DNA of 64,000 nt from Bubalus kerabau (GCF_029407905.1 NC_073626.1:83727482-83791481); one strand, 5' to 3'. Shown: positions 45,981 to 57,331, counted from the first letter of the stretch. Numbers and translations: made by a program. Notes: generated from the sequence alone by a model not told the origin.

Positions 45981-46429
45981 ATGCTGGAATCACTCACTCA
46001 CTTCATCAAAAGTCCTGTTACCACCCACAGCCTGTATGGCATTACCACTATATCTTTGGGGATACCATCCCAAGGTCAGACCACTGCCCAGGTTCAACTC
46101 CAGACACCAGCATCCGGATTCCTTTCTTTCAAAAAGGAACCCAGCTCCTTGAGCCTAGATTCCCATACAAATTACAGGAGAATCTAGAAACACTTCTGCC
46201 TTAAAACCCGAATGCCATTTATAACTCTGAGCAATGGAATCCAAAATTCAAAACATAATGATTTGGCCATTATTTAGGGAAATTTTCGGCCGAAGATTCA
46301 GAGTTATCCTCTTCTTCCTGTGAGGCCCCAAGTTAATTGAGTGAATTTACTCTTTTTGTAAGGCAGCTAACGAAAAAGGTTCAGAATTCCAAGAGCTGGG
46401 CGTCAGGAATTCATATTTTGGCAACAAAT
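45981..46429. other. Single-copy DNA
   Basis: Nothing recognised. Confidence 0.4.
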
Positions 46430-46442
46430 TCCCTTTATTTTT

Positions 46443-46790
46443 CTTTTTTTTTAAAAAATAATTGTATATATTTATTTACTTTTGGCTGCGCTGGTTCTTC
46501 ATTGCTGCGAGGACTTTTTTCTCTCATTGCAGTAAGAGGGGGCTGGTCTCTGGGTGCAGTGTGCGGGCTTCTCATTGCATGGCTTCTCTTGTCACGGAAC
46601 ATGGGCTCCAGGGCACACAGGCTTCAGTAGCTGTGGAGCATGGCCTCAGTAGCTGGACTCTAGAGCAATGGCTCGAGAGTTGTGGGGCCTGGGCTTAGCT
46701 GCTCCATGGCATGTGGGATCTTCCAGGATTGAATCCATGTCTCCTGCGTTGGCAGGAGGATTCTTTACCACTGAGGCACCAGGGAAGCTC
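46443..46790 (-). mobile_element. CHR-type tRNA SINE
   Basis: Cetartiodactyl tRNA-Glu-derived SINE read antisense: 'ttggctgcgctggttcttc', 'gcgggcttctcattgcat', 'ggcttagctgctccatggc', 'ggattgaatccatgtctcc', ending 'gaggcaccagggaagc'. Exact 13-bp target duplication 'tccctttattttt' at 46,430 and 46,791. Confidence 0.93.
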
Positions 46791-46826
46791 TCCCTTTATT
46801 TTTTATGCAAGAAAACATCAAATAAT

Positions 46827-46887
46827 ATTGAGATATTAGTTACACTGAGTTATTAGTTACAGTTAGTTACATTGAGATATTAGTTAC
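46827..46887. repeat. Short direct repeats
   Basis: 'attgagatattagttac' occurs at 46,827 and 46,871 with partial 'ttattagttac' copies between. Confidence 0.85.
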
Positions 46888-47633
46888 TCTTCAGCCTTCC
46901 AATTTAAGTTCTCTCCTTGAACTCTGGCAGAGTTCTCATCACAGCAGAAGATTTTCCAGGTTGTCTCAGTATTGACAGGCAAAAAGACACAGCATGACTT
47001 TTTCTACCTCAGTGACTCCTCTTTTTCTTTCACATCTAAGATTTATTGGCAGTGATGATGTCCCATTACAATATTCCCTTTCTGTATTGGGCACTGAGCA
47101 GTGAATTGCTGCCACTGACCCCCAACGAAGCTCTTCCAAAGGAACAATCCAATTCTCATGGCAGACCTAATGCTTCAAAGACTAAAGGGCATCTCATGGT
47201 TTCATCCTCTTTGCCTTGCTAGGAACTCTCTCATAGGAAAGGCACACAGCCCAGCCTCTTAGCTGGTTTAGTAAGTCCATGTATTCACAGGTTGAAGAAG
47301 TGTTTGTCACATGGGAGATGGCCTGCATGTTCTTTCCACCTTCTAAGATGAGATTACAGAGGACCTCTTGGAATGGCCAGCTTTCAGGGTGGGAAGGAGG
47401 GAAATGACCCTGTCATTCTATGAAACTGGAAATGTAACAGTGGGACAGAAAATTATCTCTCAATAAATTAACTTCCAATCACAGATAATGTAAACCAATG
47501 TAAAAGCAATGTAAAACTGGTTGTACAAGGAGTTTAGAGTCTGGGAGGCAAATAAGATATGTACATAAAACTGTCAGCAGAAAGCCAAAGGGGAAAAGAG
47601 CTGTAGTGTTATAAGAGAATACAGATAAAGATT
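46888..47633. other. Single-copy DNA
   Basis: Nothing recognised. Confidence 0.45.
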
Positions 47634-47649
47634 CATTTTAATTCATCTT

Positions 47650-47755
47650 TTTTTTCTTTTTTAAAAAATTTATTTATTTTTTAATTGAAGGATAATTGCC
47701 TTACAGAATTTTGTTGTTTAAACCTCAACATGAATCAGCCATAGGTATATATATA
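47650..47755 (-). mobile_element. Very short 5'-truncated L1 insertion
   Basis: Only the terminal 3' UTR ('ttgaaggataattgcctt', 'caacatgaatcagccatag') and a poly(A) tail. Flanked by a 16-bp duplication with one mismatch, 'cattttaattcatctt' at 47,634 and 47,756. Confidence 0.93.
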
Positions 47756-47771
47756 CATTTTAATTTATCTT

Positions 47772-48624
47772 TAGCCAACTTTTAGGAATATGTGCATTTA
47801 AGTGTATACTATGATGATTTAATAATCATCTCACATCTTGCCTTTATGCCAGGCCTAAAATAAGGAATATTTAAAGTTACCAATGTTGTTCAACTGGTTC
47901 ATCTCTGATGAATTATAAATCTTGTGTACAGAATGACAAGCTATTCATTAAATGTACTCATTGTTCAGTGGATAGGATGTTGGCCTTATTTTTCCAGAGT
48001 CTGTCCGAAAAGGCATTTAACTTCATATGCCCAGTGTGTTCAGCTTAACAAATAACCATATTCTGCAATGTACAATACAAAGTTGTTCTGTAATTAACAA
48101 AAGAAAAGAGATCTTCCCTATTGAGAAAACAAGAAAGACAGTAGAGTAAAAAGAATATGTGACCTAGAACCTTGGTAGAATTTTCCACGGACAGATGGAA
48201 GGAGGATCTGTCAAGTGAAGATTATGAACAAAGATACAGAGGTGGAAGGGTGATGTGTGCGTTGAAAACGGTACGCCTTTCCAGTTATCTAATGAACTCC
48301 ACTAGTAGAGGGGTTTTGATCTAGCCTGTTCACTGATGCAACTCCTGTGTCTGAAAAAGTGCCTGACTTCTAGCTGGTGCTTGAAGTGAATAAGTGGCGT
48401 GTCAGATGTCCAGGCTATGAACGGTACTTGAGAACTCTCCAGGGCCTGGGCATTTGGATTCCTGCAGTGAGGAAACTGGCTAGGACTCCACAGAGGAACA
48501 GAAACCAAGCTCAACTAAGCAACAGTGGAGTTTGTTTGTGACTATCATGGAACCCCAAATCAGGAAAGTATCTCAATTTGGGAAAAAACTAGAGTCAGAA
48601 ACAGAAAGTCATCAGAAGTTTTCT
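47772..48624. other. Single-copy DNA
   Basis: No gene or repeat recognised. Confidence 0.45.
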
Positions 48625-48756
48625 GGCTGTCTTTTAAAAATTTGTTTATTTTTTTTTAAATTTATACAATTTTTAAAGCTTACTTTCCATTTATGGTTGT
48701 TACAAAATACTGGCTTATTTCCCATGTTGTACAAAATATCCTTGACCCTGTGAGTG

Positions 48757-48935
48757 CTGGGCTTCCATGGTGTCTCAGACAATTAAAATCTGCCTGTCAT
48801 GTGGGAGACCTAGGTTCAATCCCTGGATCAGGAAGATCCCCTGAAGAAGGGAATGGCACACCACTCCAGTATTCTTGCCTGGAGAATCCTATGGACAGAG
48901 GAGCCTGGCAGGCTATCGTCTATGGGGTTGCAATA
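48757..48935 (+). mobile_element. Bov-tA SINE
   Basis: From 'gggcttccatggtgtctcag' to 'ctatggggttgcaa'; the last part of the 3' end is missing. Confidence 0.94.
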
Positions 48936-49125
48936 TGTCCCTGAGCCTGTCTTACATTCAACAGATTGTACCTCCCACTTCCCACTGGTAACCACTAGTT
49001 TGATTTCTGTATCTGTGAATCGGCTTCTTTTATGTTATATTCACTAGTTTGTAGTAGTTTTTAGATTCCACATGTAAGTGATATCATACACTTTTATCTT
49101 TCTCTGTCTGACTTATTTCACTTAA

Positions 49126-49247
49126 TGTGTTAGTTGTTCAGTCATGTCTGACTCTTTGCAACCCCATGGAATGTAGCCCACCAGGCTCCTCTGTCCATGA
49201 GATTCTCCAGGCAAGAATACTGGAGTGAGTTGCCATTCCCTTCTCCA
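49126..49247 (-). mobile_element. 5'-truncated Bov-tA SINE
   Basis: Minus-strand copy with a short flanking duplication 'ttcactt' (49,117 and 49,248). It lies 190 bp from, and inverted to, the SINE at 48.76 kb. Confidence 0.93.
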
Positions 49248-49605
49248 TTCACTTCACATAACGCTCTCCAATTCCATCTTTGTCACTGTAAATGGAAAAA
49301 TTTTGTTCTTTTTATGGCTGAATATGTATGTATATCTATACCATTGTGTATACAAGTTTATATTATCACATCTTTGCATGAGTCTTTTCAGATTAGTGTT
49401 TTTGGTTTTAGTTTAATATATACCCAGGGGTGGTATTACTGGGTCATGTGGTAGTTCTATTTTTGTTTTTGTTTTTTTAAAAAAACCTTCATACTGTTTG
49501 CCATATGGCTGTACCAATTTACATTGTCACCAGTAGAGTACAAGGCCTCCCTTTTCTCCGCATCCTTGCCAACATTTATTTGTAGACTTTTTGATGATGC
49601 CGACT

Positions 49606-50097
49606 GTCTTTTTTCACTATTTCCCCTTCCATGCCTATGTAATTCCTCTCTCTCAGTGCCCTGGTCTACTTTTCCTGAGTCTGCATTGTGAGCGAGGACT
49701 GGCCCCCACAGCTATCAGAATCACATGTTGCAACTTCCCATTTCCTGGGCCTCTAGGAGCACAGGTTCACCTCTAGGGATCAGGTAGGGAGAGCTGTTGA
49801 GAAGACTGTGATGAGCAGACACTCAAAATATTCACCGCTATAATAAGCAATTATAAAACATGAATGCATGTGGTCAGGGGTGTCCTTATTTTGTCTAAAT
49901 CATAAGGACCATTCACATGTAACAAGTTAGTCTAAAGATTTTAAAAGTCTGCCTGTTAGTTCACACATTTCCCATTTTCTCTTCATCTTTTAGCATCCCA
50001 GTAATTATTTACCAAACCTTGGTCCATTCAGTCGCCTGTCTCTCCAGCTCCTTTCAAGATTGCCCAGACTCTACCAGAGACTGAAGAACATTATCTA
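49606..50097. other. Single-copy DNA
   Basis: Nothing recognised. Confidence 0.4.
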
Positions 50098-50208
50098 CCC
50101 ACACCATATAGCTTGCAGAATCTTAGTTCTCTGACCAGGGGTGCAACCAGGCCCCAGCAGTGGAAGCACTTCTTCCTAACCACTGGATCACCAAGGAATT
50201 GCCTGAAT
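50098..50208 (-). mobile_element. Old CHR-type SINE fragment
   Basis: 'gaatcttagttctctgacca', 'gtggaagcacttcttcctaa' and 'ccactggatcaccaaggaat' match the tRNA-side half of an older artiodactyl SINE read antisense. Confidence 0.7.
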
Positions 50209-50444
50209 AAATTTGCAGTGTTCATCCTACCTTGACTGGCCTTCATGGAAGTTTAGGATTTTTGAGCTGAGCAGGAAATAATCTTAATTTCTTTCTTTTA
50301 TAGATGAGAAGATAGGCCCTTGAGTAATTTATACATAAGGGTTAGTAAATGTCTTGTGAACACAGAAATGCAGATTACATTCCTGTGATTCTAGAATAGG
50401 GAAAGAAAAGAGGACTTCTGAGTATGTTGTATAGAACAAATGGA

Positions 50445-50655
50445 CTTTGGGACAAAAAACTTTAGTTTTATTACCTTGCAAGCTAGATGCAGCCTTGAAT
50501 AAATCTCAGTGAGGCTCAGAAAGCCCTCAGTATTCCCAAATGTATAGTGGGAATAATTTTAATAATATTAATAGTATCTACCACATTGTCTTATAGTAAG
50601 GAATAGAACAATTAAATATTGAAGGTGATGTCATTTAATAAATGATAAAGCACAG
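50445..50655 (+). mobile_element. MIR SINE
   Basis: Sense MIR order, diverged: a 'gcaagctagatgcagccttg' region, 'agtattcccaaatgtatagt', 'gggaataattttaataat' and 'aataaatgataaagcac'. Confidence 0.6.
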
Positions 50656-50662
50656 GCAAGAT

Positions 50663-50696
50663 TGTTGTTCATTCTCTAAGTTGTGTCTGACTCTTT
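50663..50696 (-). mobile_element. 34-bp Bov-tA insertion
   Basis: 'ttgtgtctgactcttt' and its 3' side only, flanked by 'gcaagat' at 50,656 and 50,697. An extreme 5' truncation. Confidence 0.8.
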
Positions 50697-50742
50697 GCAA
50701 GATAGTTATCAATAATAAGGCAAGATAGTTATCGATAATAAG
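50697..50742. repeat. 23-bp tandem duplication
   Basis: Two units beginning 'gcaagatagttatc', differing at one base, the first unit starting in the target duplication of the preceding SINE piece. Confidence 0.93.
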
Positions 50743-51139
50743 TGGATTAGATAACAGATAACCAGGATGAAATATTTGCTGCAAATTAGCCAGACGACTA
50801 ATCTACACATATTTAATTGTGAGCATATGCATGACCAAATGCTAAAGACTGTTCATTTTTAAAGTACAGTTTATAACACAGAAAGCTGCGCTCTCATTTC
50901 CTGGAGTTATAAATAGTTAGCATGAATTCTCCCTTGTCTTAGGAAAACCTGATACACATGGCTTTCATAATTCTATCAATAGGTAATACTTAGTTGGAGT
51001 CAAAATATATATTTGCTTACTAAAATGTTGTTATAACTAAGTTTTAATCATGTCTAAAAACCGTGGAAATATATTGCAGTAAAAGATAATAGAACCATAG
51101 ACAGAATGGGAGTATAATCTTGTTTAACAACAAATAAAG
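50743..51139. other. Single-copy DNA
   Basis: Nothing recognised. Confidence 0.4.
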
Positions 51140-51240
51140 GTGGGGGAATGCAAGTTCTCAGAGAGTTCAGGGACTTGCTCAAAGGCACACACTCATGAGG
51201 ACTGAGCTTGTAGTAACACAACTTCGCACTCAGATCTCTT
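51140..51240 (-). mobile_element. Probable MIR fragment
   Basis: 'gagttcagggacttgctcaa', 'aggcacacactcatgagg' and 'ttcgcactcagatctcttc' parallel the antisense MIR core. Confidence 0.5.
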
Positions 51241-51667
51241 CACTATAATACAGAACCTGCTGTTAAAACACCATGTTAAAAATGAGAAAAAATTTCAAGT
51301 AGATCCCCATTGGAAAGCCATTCATCTGTCATAAATGACCTCCTAATTTTCTTCTAGGAATAAAAAAGACAAAGTTTTATTCACAGGTTATGTAAAAGAT
51401 TCATAGTAAGAATAAAGTAATACTTTTGAACAAAAATAAAACGCAAAAACAACACAAAAGTCATTTGTTGGACTTGAAAATAGCTATATTTAGTTTTAAA
51501 ATTTTTCGTCTTTGAGTCATTAGTTATTTGATAGGGAAATTAGAAATGAAGAGCAATCAGACAAAGCAATCGTGAGAGATCAAAGGGTAGAGGGAAATGA
51601 GGCTGAGAGAAAAGAGGTTGAAAAAGAACACAGAATTCTGGCTGGTAAAAAAATATTTAATGTTTGA
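51241..51667. other. Single-copy DNA
   Basis: No gene or repeat recognised upstream of the CTCF-like site. Confidence 0.4.
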
Positions 51668-51680
51668 CCACTAGATGGCG
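51668..51680 (+). promoter_or_regulatory. CTCF core motif
   Basis: 'ccactagatggcg' matches the published CTCF core pattern CCASYAGRKGGC at every position and carries the frequent following G. It lies in non-repeat DNA 0.3 kb before a CpG-richer stretch. Occupancy is inference. Confidence 0.6.
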
Positions 51681-51802
51681 ATGTAATGTAAGGTGCTACC
51701 TCGACTTTTTTTTTTTAAACAAGCTATTTGCTGATTTGTATTAGGTACCATAGAGTGAGGCGAGGATGAAGCCGAGAGGATACTGCAGAGGTCTCTGGTG
51801 CA

Positions 51803-51842
51803 TGTGTGTATGTGTGCGTGTGTGTGTGTTTGTGTGTGTGTG
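51803..51842. repeat. (TG)n microsatellite
   Basis: Imperfect TG repeat of about 40 bp; it produces Cys-Val runs in the overlapping frames. Confidence 0.95.
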
Positions 51843-51979
51843 TCCTGCCACAGTGAGACTGCAGTCCCCGTAAATACTTGGTCACCTTTGCAAGAAAGAA
51901 TCAGAACAATTGCAACTGAAGGCGTTATCATCTGGTCTTTGGAAGATGCTGTTCCTCATTGCAGATGGGTAATTTTCCT

Positions 51980-52545
51980 TTTTATCAGGTAAGCCATCTG
52001 CTTATATCGTCGCGATCTTAGGCATGTTCATTCCAGTTATTCTTTTGAGGAGACCGTGGAAATACAGTTCGGGCAGAGCAGGAAGTCCATTTTTGTATGT
52101 GAATTCGGACCGACGGGTCCCCCTCCTCCCTCTCTTCTCCTCCCCTTCTCCTCCCCTTCCCTTCCCCCCTCCTCTCTCCACCTTCCACGAACTGAAATCA
52201 GGTTTGTTTTGCAGTTCAGCATTTTGATACAAGATGGGATTCTTTGGCCTGAAATAGCTTGGCACCTGGCCAGCTCTTTCCTTTGCTACCCTCCATCCTT
52301 TTCAAGGTCTCCCTTTGAAGCCCCCTCCTCCTTCACCGGTGCTTTAGAACTGGATAAGCGGAGCTGTAAATAGAGGTCGTAGTGTTCCTAAGGATGGAGC
52401 AAAAATTAGATCTCAAGTTAACCCCACAGGAAGAAAGCCAGCAGCGGGGACCGCGGCTGGAACCCAGCACTGCAGGGATCTGAGCCTCCTCGGCAGAGGC
52501 TGGGCTTCTGAGGAGAAATGCCGCCTACCTTGGGCCAGAGCAGGA
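51980..52545 (+). promoter_or_regulatory. Candidate CpG-rich regulatory or first-exon region
   Basis: CpG density is clearly above the surroundings: 'atcgtcgcgatc', 'attcggaccgacggg', 'cagcggggaccgcggctgg', 'cctcggcag'. A pyrimidine tract of about 75 bp sits at 52,118-52,190. Just upstream, 'atcaggtaagcc' (51,986-51,997) is a strong splice-donor-like site. No TATA box is evident. The overlapping 105-codon frame is Pro/Ser-rich because of the pyrimidine tract and is not called as coding. Confidence 0.35.
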
Positions 52546-54020
52546 CAACGATTTATTCTTTGTAACTCTGATTGAGCATGGTAATAAAGGAGCTGGAGGG
52601 TAGTGAAGAAGCCCTTCTTCCTGGAATGCCAAATGGGGAAGGTTGACTTACTTTTAATTACACAGAGGTCACTAGCAGCAGTGATACTGCAGATCCTGTT
52701 CAGTCCTCCGTGTGAACCGTGTTGCTTTTACAGACAGCACAAGAAAAGGTCTCTGGGTGGACTGGAGGCTTTTTCAAAGATCCTTGTTATCATGGATCCC
52801 CTCTCTCCTACCTGTTTGAGGTATTTGTTTAAAGACAGTCCCCCACCCCCACCACATTTACTTCCCATATTTCTTTTTGTTCCCTTCAGTGACTCTGTGA
52901 CCATTGTCACTCCTCTTTAGCAAATGAGTCCAAAAAAGAGTGGTGGTAGTTGCTTTTTCACATGTCCCAGGAAAGGATTAAAGCCAAAGCCGGGTAACAT
53001 CCTCTCCATATGTGCATGAGACTCAATATTTCTAAGGCGCTGTAGCAAACTTGCAAATTGCCAAACGCTGTTGCTATCACACCTGTAAAATGTGGCTTCT
53101 TTTTTCTATGGATTTTCAGGTTCACGTGGTATTTCTGATGTGTTAGTGTAGTAACAGAACATATTTCCCCATTAAGCACTTTCAATCATCCCAAGAGGCT
53201 GATGCCAAGCAGAAATAGGAAAATTCCATGCTGAGGTTGGCTATCCCTGCTTTCATTTCTGTCCTCCAGAGCAGTGGGTCGCTTACCTTTCCTGTTTGCT
53301 ACAATATCTGGCACACCAGGGTGATGCAACTTGGAACTCCTGCATGCACACCAGGGTCTCACACTTTTCCCCTCATCTCTGCATTTGGGAAGCCCAATAA
53401 CTTTGGTGGAACACTCCTTTAAGCCTCTCCTTTGCGGTGGCTGCTTCTGTAACTGCCCTCAGGCCATCGCATCCCTCTTGCAGGGGTAGTGTTGCAGTTT
53501 AGGCTTTCCTCCACAAAGCTTCTTGAAGAGATTTTTAGATGGTGTCTATTTTAGGAACAGAATGTGTAGACAGAATGGATGGCCACTGAGATTTATGGGA
53601 AAACAATTTTATGGAGAGGATGAGGTAACCTTGTAACAGAGCTGGTTATATCACATAAACTGAGCAAAGGAATTTGTTTTCATGAAATTGACTGCAGCTC
53701 AGTTTTATGGCTTTTTTTCTTTCTTCCCTCTGCACATTGTTGGCCTGTTGTTTTCAAATACCTTTTTAAGCATAGCTAGTACTTATCAGTATTTTTACAT
53801 ACTGATAAAAATAATATGTTGGATTTTGCTGTCAATATTGATAGTCTCTGTTTACATGGCCCCCCATGCTGAGTTATTTGGCATCTGGAGACTCAATTAT
53901 TAGGACTATTTCCCTTTAAGGCATGGTCGTCGAGAGGTTTTCTCCATCTGCGAAGTGAAGGGAAAGGCACAATTGGAGGCCTAATTAGTTATACCATACC
54001 CCAGAAGGCACTGGGTATCT
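52546..54020. other. Single-copy DNA
   Basis: About 1.5 kb with no recognisable repeat or gene. Frames at 52,603-52,920 and 53,228-53,422 have mixed composition but no domain I know. Confidence 0.45.
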
Positions 54021-54179
54021 CATCTAGGATTCAGCTTTACCAACCAGAGGTACCAGGGGCAAAGAGACAGACCAGAGACACAGAAGAAAACTATTGCCAC
54101 CAACACAGGAAATTAAAACTCTAGAATCCAAAGGAGTCCAGTAAGAACTGTGCTAGTTCTGAAATTGCATACCTCAAAC

Positions 54180-54730
54180 TGGGACTTAAACCCAACCAAA
54201 TCTCTGACTGGAACTTGAACCCATGGTCTTTTAACTGAGAACAAGGTTTCAGGATTTAATGAAGCTCAGGTTGTTGAAGTTTCATTGCAGAGAGAATTCA
54301 GTGAGAGACAAAGTGATAGGTGAGAAATGGATTTATTTAGAGAGAAACACACTCCACAGACAGAGTATAGGCCATTTCAGAAGGCAAGAGCTGCCTCGAA
54401 ACATTGATTAGTTAGTTTTTAGTTCTTGGGTAATTTCATAGGCTAATGGGTAGGAGGATTATTCCAACTATTTGGGGCAAGGGTGCAGATTTCCAGGAAT
54501 TGGGCTACCGCCCACTTTTTGGCCTTTTGTTGGCCATGGAACTGTCATTGTGCCTGTGGATGTATCATTTAGCTTGCTGATGTGTTGCAATGAGCATATA
54601 CTGAGGCTCAAAGTCTGGTGGAAGTTGACTTGTCTGCCGTCTTGGATTTTGGATTTATTTGGTTCTAATCAGTTTCTGTCATCTCCTTGGGCTATGTCAT
54701 TCTTTTAAAGTTTGTGCCCTGCCCCCTTCA
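54180..54730 (-). mobile_element. ERV LTR, boundaries uncertain
   Basis: Read on the minus strand: a U3-like region, AATAAA (complement of 54,332-54,337), then 'ttctcacctatcactttg' and 'ctctcactgaattc' as R-U5-like sequence. I recall this as a common bovid LTR. TG/CA ends and target duplication were not found, and 54,020-54,180 may belong to it. Confidence 0.5.
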
Positions 54731-54897
54731 CTCCTATTTTAGTTCCTTGTGTAGAGGGTACTGTCTGGGAACCAGAGATTCAGAGAGCAATAACGGAAGA
54801 GCATCTTCTTTGGATGTTGCAGACAAGGAAGGGAAAAATTGGGGTTCCTTTAGAGTTACCTCTAGGACAATACAGACCAAGCAGTCCCCATGAATTT
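54731..54897. other. Unassigned sequence
   Basis: Could be further LTR or unique DNA. Confidence 0.3.
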
Positions 54898-54905
54898 ATA
54901 TTGGT

Positions 54906-55113
54906 ATATAACGAAGCGAAAGTGAAAGACTTCCCTGGTGACTGAGACTGTAAATGATCTGCCTGCAATGCAGGAGAACAGAGTTCAATCCCTGGATGGG
55001 GAAGATCCCCTGGAGAAGGGGATGGTTATCCACTCCAGTAATCTTGCCTGGAGAATTACATGGACAGAGAGAGGAGCCTGGTGGGCTATAGTCCATGGGG
55101 GAGAACACAAGAA
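54906..55113 (+). mobile_element. Bov-tA SINE
   Basis: 'gacttccctggtgactgaga', 'gagttcaatccctggatgg', 'ttgcctggagaattacatgg'. Flanked by 'atattggt' at 54,898 and 55,114. Confidence 0.95.
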
Positions 55114-55121
55114 ATATTGGT

Positions 55122-55641
55122 TTATTATATAGGAGATATATATATTTTGCATATTCTTACATTATTTATGTGTTTCTTCTCTGTATTCTTCTCACACAGA
55201 GGAGCATCCTTTTAAAAATTACCCTAGGGTGTCACACAAGGTATTAGTTTCCTCCTGGTTAGTTGGAGAGGCTGAACTCATCTCTGCCTCCCTGTAAATA
55301 CCGAGAGCAAGTGCCAGATGTCCCAGCTCCCTCGGGTGGGAGAGGAGAGGAGGGAGAGTGTATAGGGAGGCTGGAGACTAAGACTCAGTCATGGGACTAG
55401 GATCTGTCAAGTAATCACTTCCCTTTGAAATTCTGAGTAGTCACTGAAGCACGTTTCATAGATCAGTTTAGACGGTACTGCCTTAGGGTAGGAATGGGGA
55501 AGAGATTCTCAGAGCGGCTATAGTCAGGGGAGAAAAAAAAAACTGAGCCAAATCTCCCCAAACTGTCCCAAACTGTGCTTTCCCAACTTTCTCTTTTGTC
55601 CAGGTTCTCATTTAGTAATTATTTTATTTAACAAAGATATG
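55122..55641. other. Single-copy DNA
   Basis: Nothing recognised. Confidence 0.45.
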
Positions 55642-55651
55642 CAGCGTTTAC

Positions 55652-55842
55652 TCTTTTGTTGCTGAGTGTGTTCAGTTGTGTCTGACTCTTTGTGACCCCA
55701 TGGACTGTAGCCTGCCAGGCTCCTCTGTCATTGGAATTTTCCAGGCAAGAATACTAGAGTGGGTTGCCACTTCCTACTCCAGGGGATCTTCTTAACCCAG
55801 GGATCAGGCAGATTCTTTACCACTGTATCACCTGGGAAGCCC
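55652..55842 (-). mobile_element. Bov-tA SINE
   Basis: Full minus-strand copy ending 'tatcacctgggaagcc'. Flanked by 'cagcgtttac' (55,642) and 'cagcatttac' (55,843), one mismatch. Confidence 0.95.
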
Positions 55843-55852
55843 CAGCATTTAC

Positions 55853-56045
55853 CAGCCACTATTCTAAGCAGCACCTCAAAATATTTTCTCATTGAATTCT
55901 GTGAATTTTCTCATTGAATCACCAGTTTATGGATGAGGAAACCAAGGAAGCACAGGGAGGTTAACTTGCCGTGAGCTTGTTTGCAGATGGTAGAGCCCAA
56001 ACTTGAAACCAGGCTATCTGGCTGCTGGATCTGTGCTCCTGGCTG
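55853..56045 (-). mobile_element. MIR SINE
   Basis: Antisense MIR: 'agtttatggatgaggaaacc', 'acagggaggttaacttgcc', 'gtagagcccaaacttgaaac', 'ctatctggctgctgg'. Confidence 0.82.
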
Positions 56046-56261
56046 CAGAATAAGGATAAGGATATCACCCATGTGATGGTAGAATGAGGGCTTAGCCCAC
56101 ATAGTAGAGACTCTGGTTGCTGGCATCTGTACATGGCAGCTATAATTTATCCCTTTTCTTACATACCAAACTTTCAAAATACTTTGGTTTAGAGTAATTC
56201 TCTGTATCTACTTCATTTTTTCATTTTTTAAAAATGTGCCTTTCTGTACTATTGGAGAATC

Positions 56262-56640
56262 CCTATTCTAGGTGCTGAATATGGTAAATAAAATTCTTGC
56301 CCACATGGTGATTGCAGTCTAAAGATGGAGTTAGTAGACAAATCAGTGTGTGATGAAATAATAGCAAATACATGTTCTTTGAAAGAAAAAAAAAAAAAAA
56401 GGCAGTGTGAGCCACAGGATAAAAGGAGCATGTAGAGACAAAAAACAATGTTTGAGAGGTGCAGAAAATAATTTTTATCTGAAGGAGGTGAGAGAAGAGC
56501 ATTCTGGGAAGAGAAGTCCCAAAGAGCAGAGTGCCTGGCAGATATAAGGAATGGCACCTGTCTTGTGAGGGATTGGAGTGCAGAAGAAATGGAAGGAAAT
56601 GGGGCCAGATCTGTGGAGTCTTAATGAGCATGCTTAGGGC
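56262..56640 (-). repeat. Ancient L2/CR1-like relic
   Basis: 'tctaggtgctgaatatggt', 'ttcttgcccacatggtga', 'gaaggaggtgagagaagagc' and 'cattctgggaagagaag' follow an old LINE 3' region read antisense. A run of 17 A lies inside. Confidence 0.5.
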
Positions 56641-56923
56641 TCTAATTGTCCCTGGCCTTTATAAAAAAAAAAAAAAGAAAGTCAAGGAACAATGTCAAGT
56701 CAATATAAGTCCTATATTTAATGATAACAAGTTACTAGGTTAAAAAAAGACTAAATCGAATCATTTCTATACACACACAAAGTTTTAACAATGTGTAAAG
56801 TTCTGTGAAGAATCCTATAGTTCCTAGTATGCAGTGAAATTGGCTCAAAAATATTTAAAAGACTCTGATGGAAAAAAAAAAACTTGCTTGAATGAGATTA
56901 TCGGTTAGATTGCTATAAACTAT
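56641..56923. other. Single-copy DNA with A-rich runs
   Basis: Nothing recognised. Confidence 0.4.
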
Positions 56924-57078
56924 TTTTCACTTTCATGCATTGGAGAAGGAAATGGCAACCCACTCCAGTGTTCTTGCCTGGAGAATCCCAGGGACGGGGG
57001 AGCCTGGTGGGCTGCCGTCTATGGGGTCACACAGAGTCGGACACGACTGAAGTGACTTAGCATAGCATAGCATAGCAT
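56924..57078 (+). mobile_element. BOV-A2 SINE, second monomer only
   Basis: Starts in the inter-monomer linker ('cactttcatgcattggagaa') and runs to 'gacacgactgaagtgactta' with a (GCATA)n tail. Confidence 0.94.
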
Positions 57079-57317
57079 CTGTTAAAATAAAAAGCATCCC
57101 TTGTCACCTAGTCAGTTTTGCTTGCACTTCAGGACGTCCCCCCTGAAATGACCAAATTGAGGAGATGTGGCCTGGGAGTAGACATAAACCAAATCAGTAT
57201 GTCCCCTAGAGGGGTCACAACACAGTAGGTATTCAGAGAGTTTTAACAAATCTTTTTCTGCACGTGAATTCATACTAACGTGATATTAAAATAATACAGT
57301 AAAACATAAGTATCCAC
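57079..57317. other. Single-copy DNA
   Basis: Nothing recognised. Confidence 0.4.
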
Positions 57318-57331
57318 TCTCATGTTTATCT

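Larger units (their letters stand above)
48625..49605 (-). mobile_element. L1 3' region with two SINE insertions
   Basis: Antisense L1 3' UTR and ORF2 C-terminus: 'ccactggtaaccactag', 'gttatattcactagtttg', 'atatacccaggggtggtatt', 'gtaccaatttacattgtcac', 'ttgatgatgccgactgtc'. Interrupted at 48,757 and 49,126 by SINEs; the coding part is full of stops. Confidence 0.85.

Noticed and set aside
52056..52373. 105-codon Pro/Ser-rich frame in the CpG-rich block
   Set aside because: Driven by the pyrimidine tract and open on both strands; kept as a regulatory candidate, not as coding.
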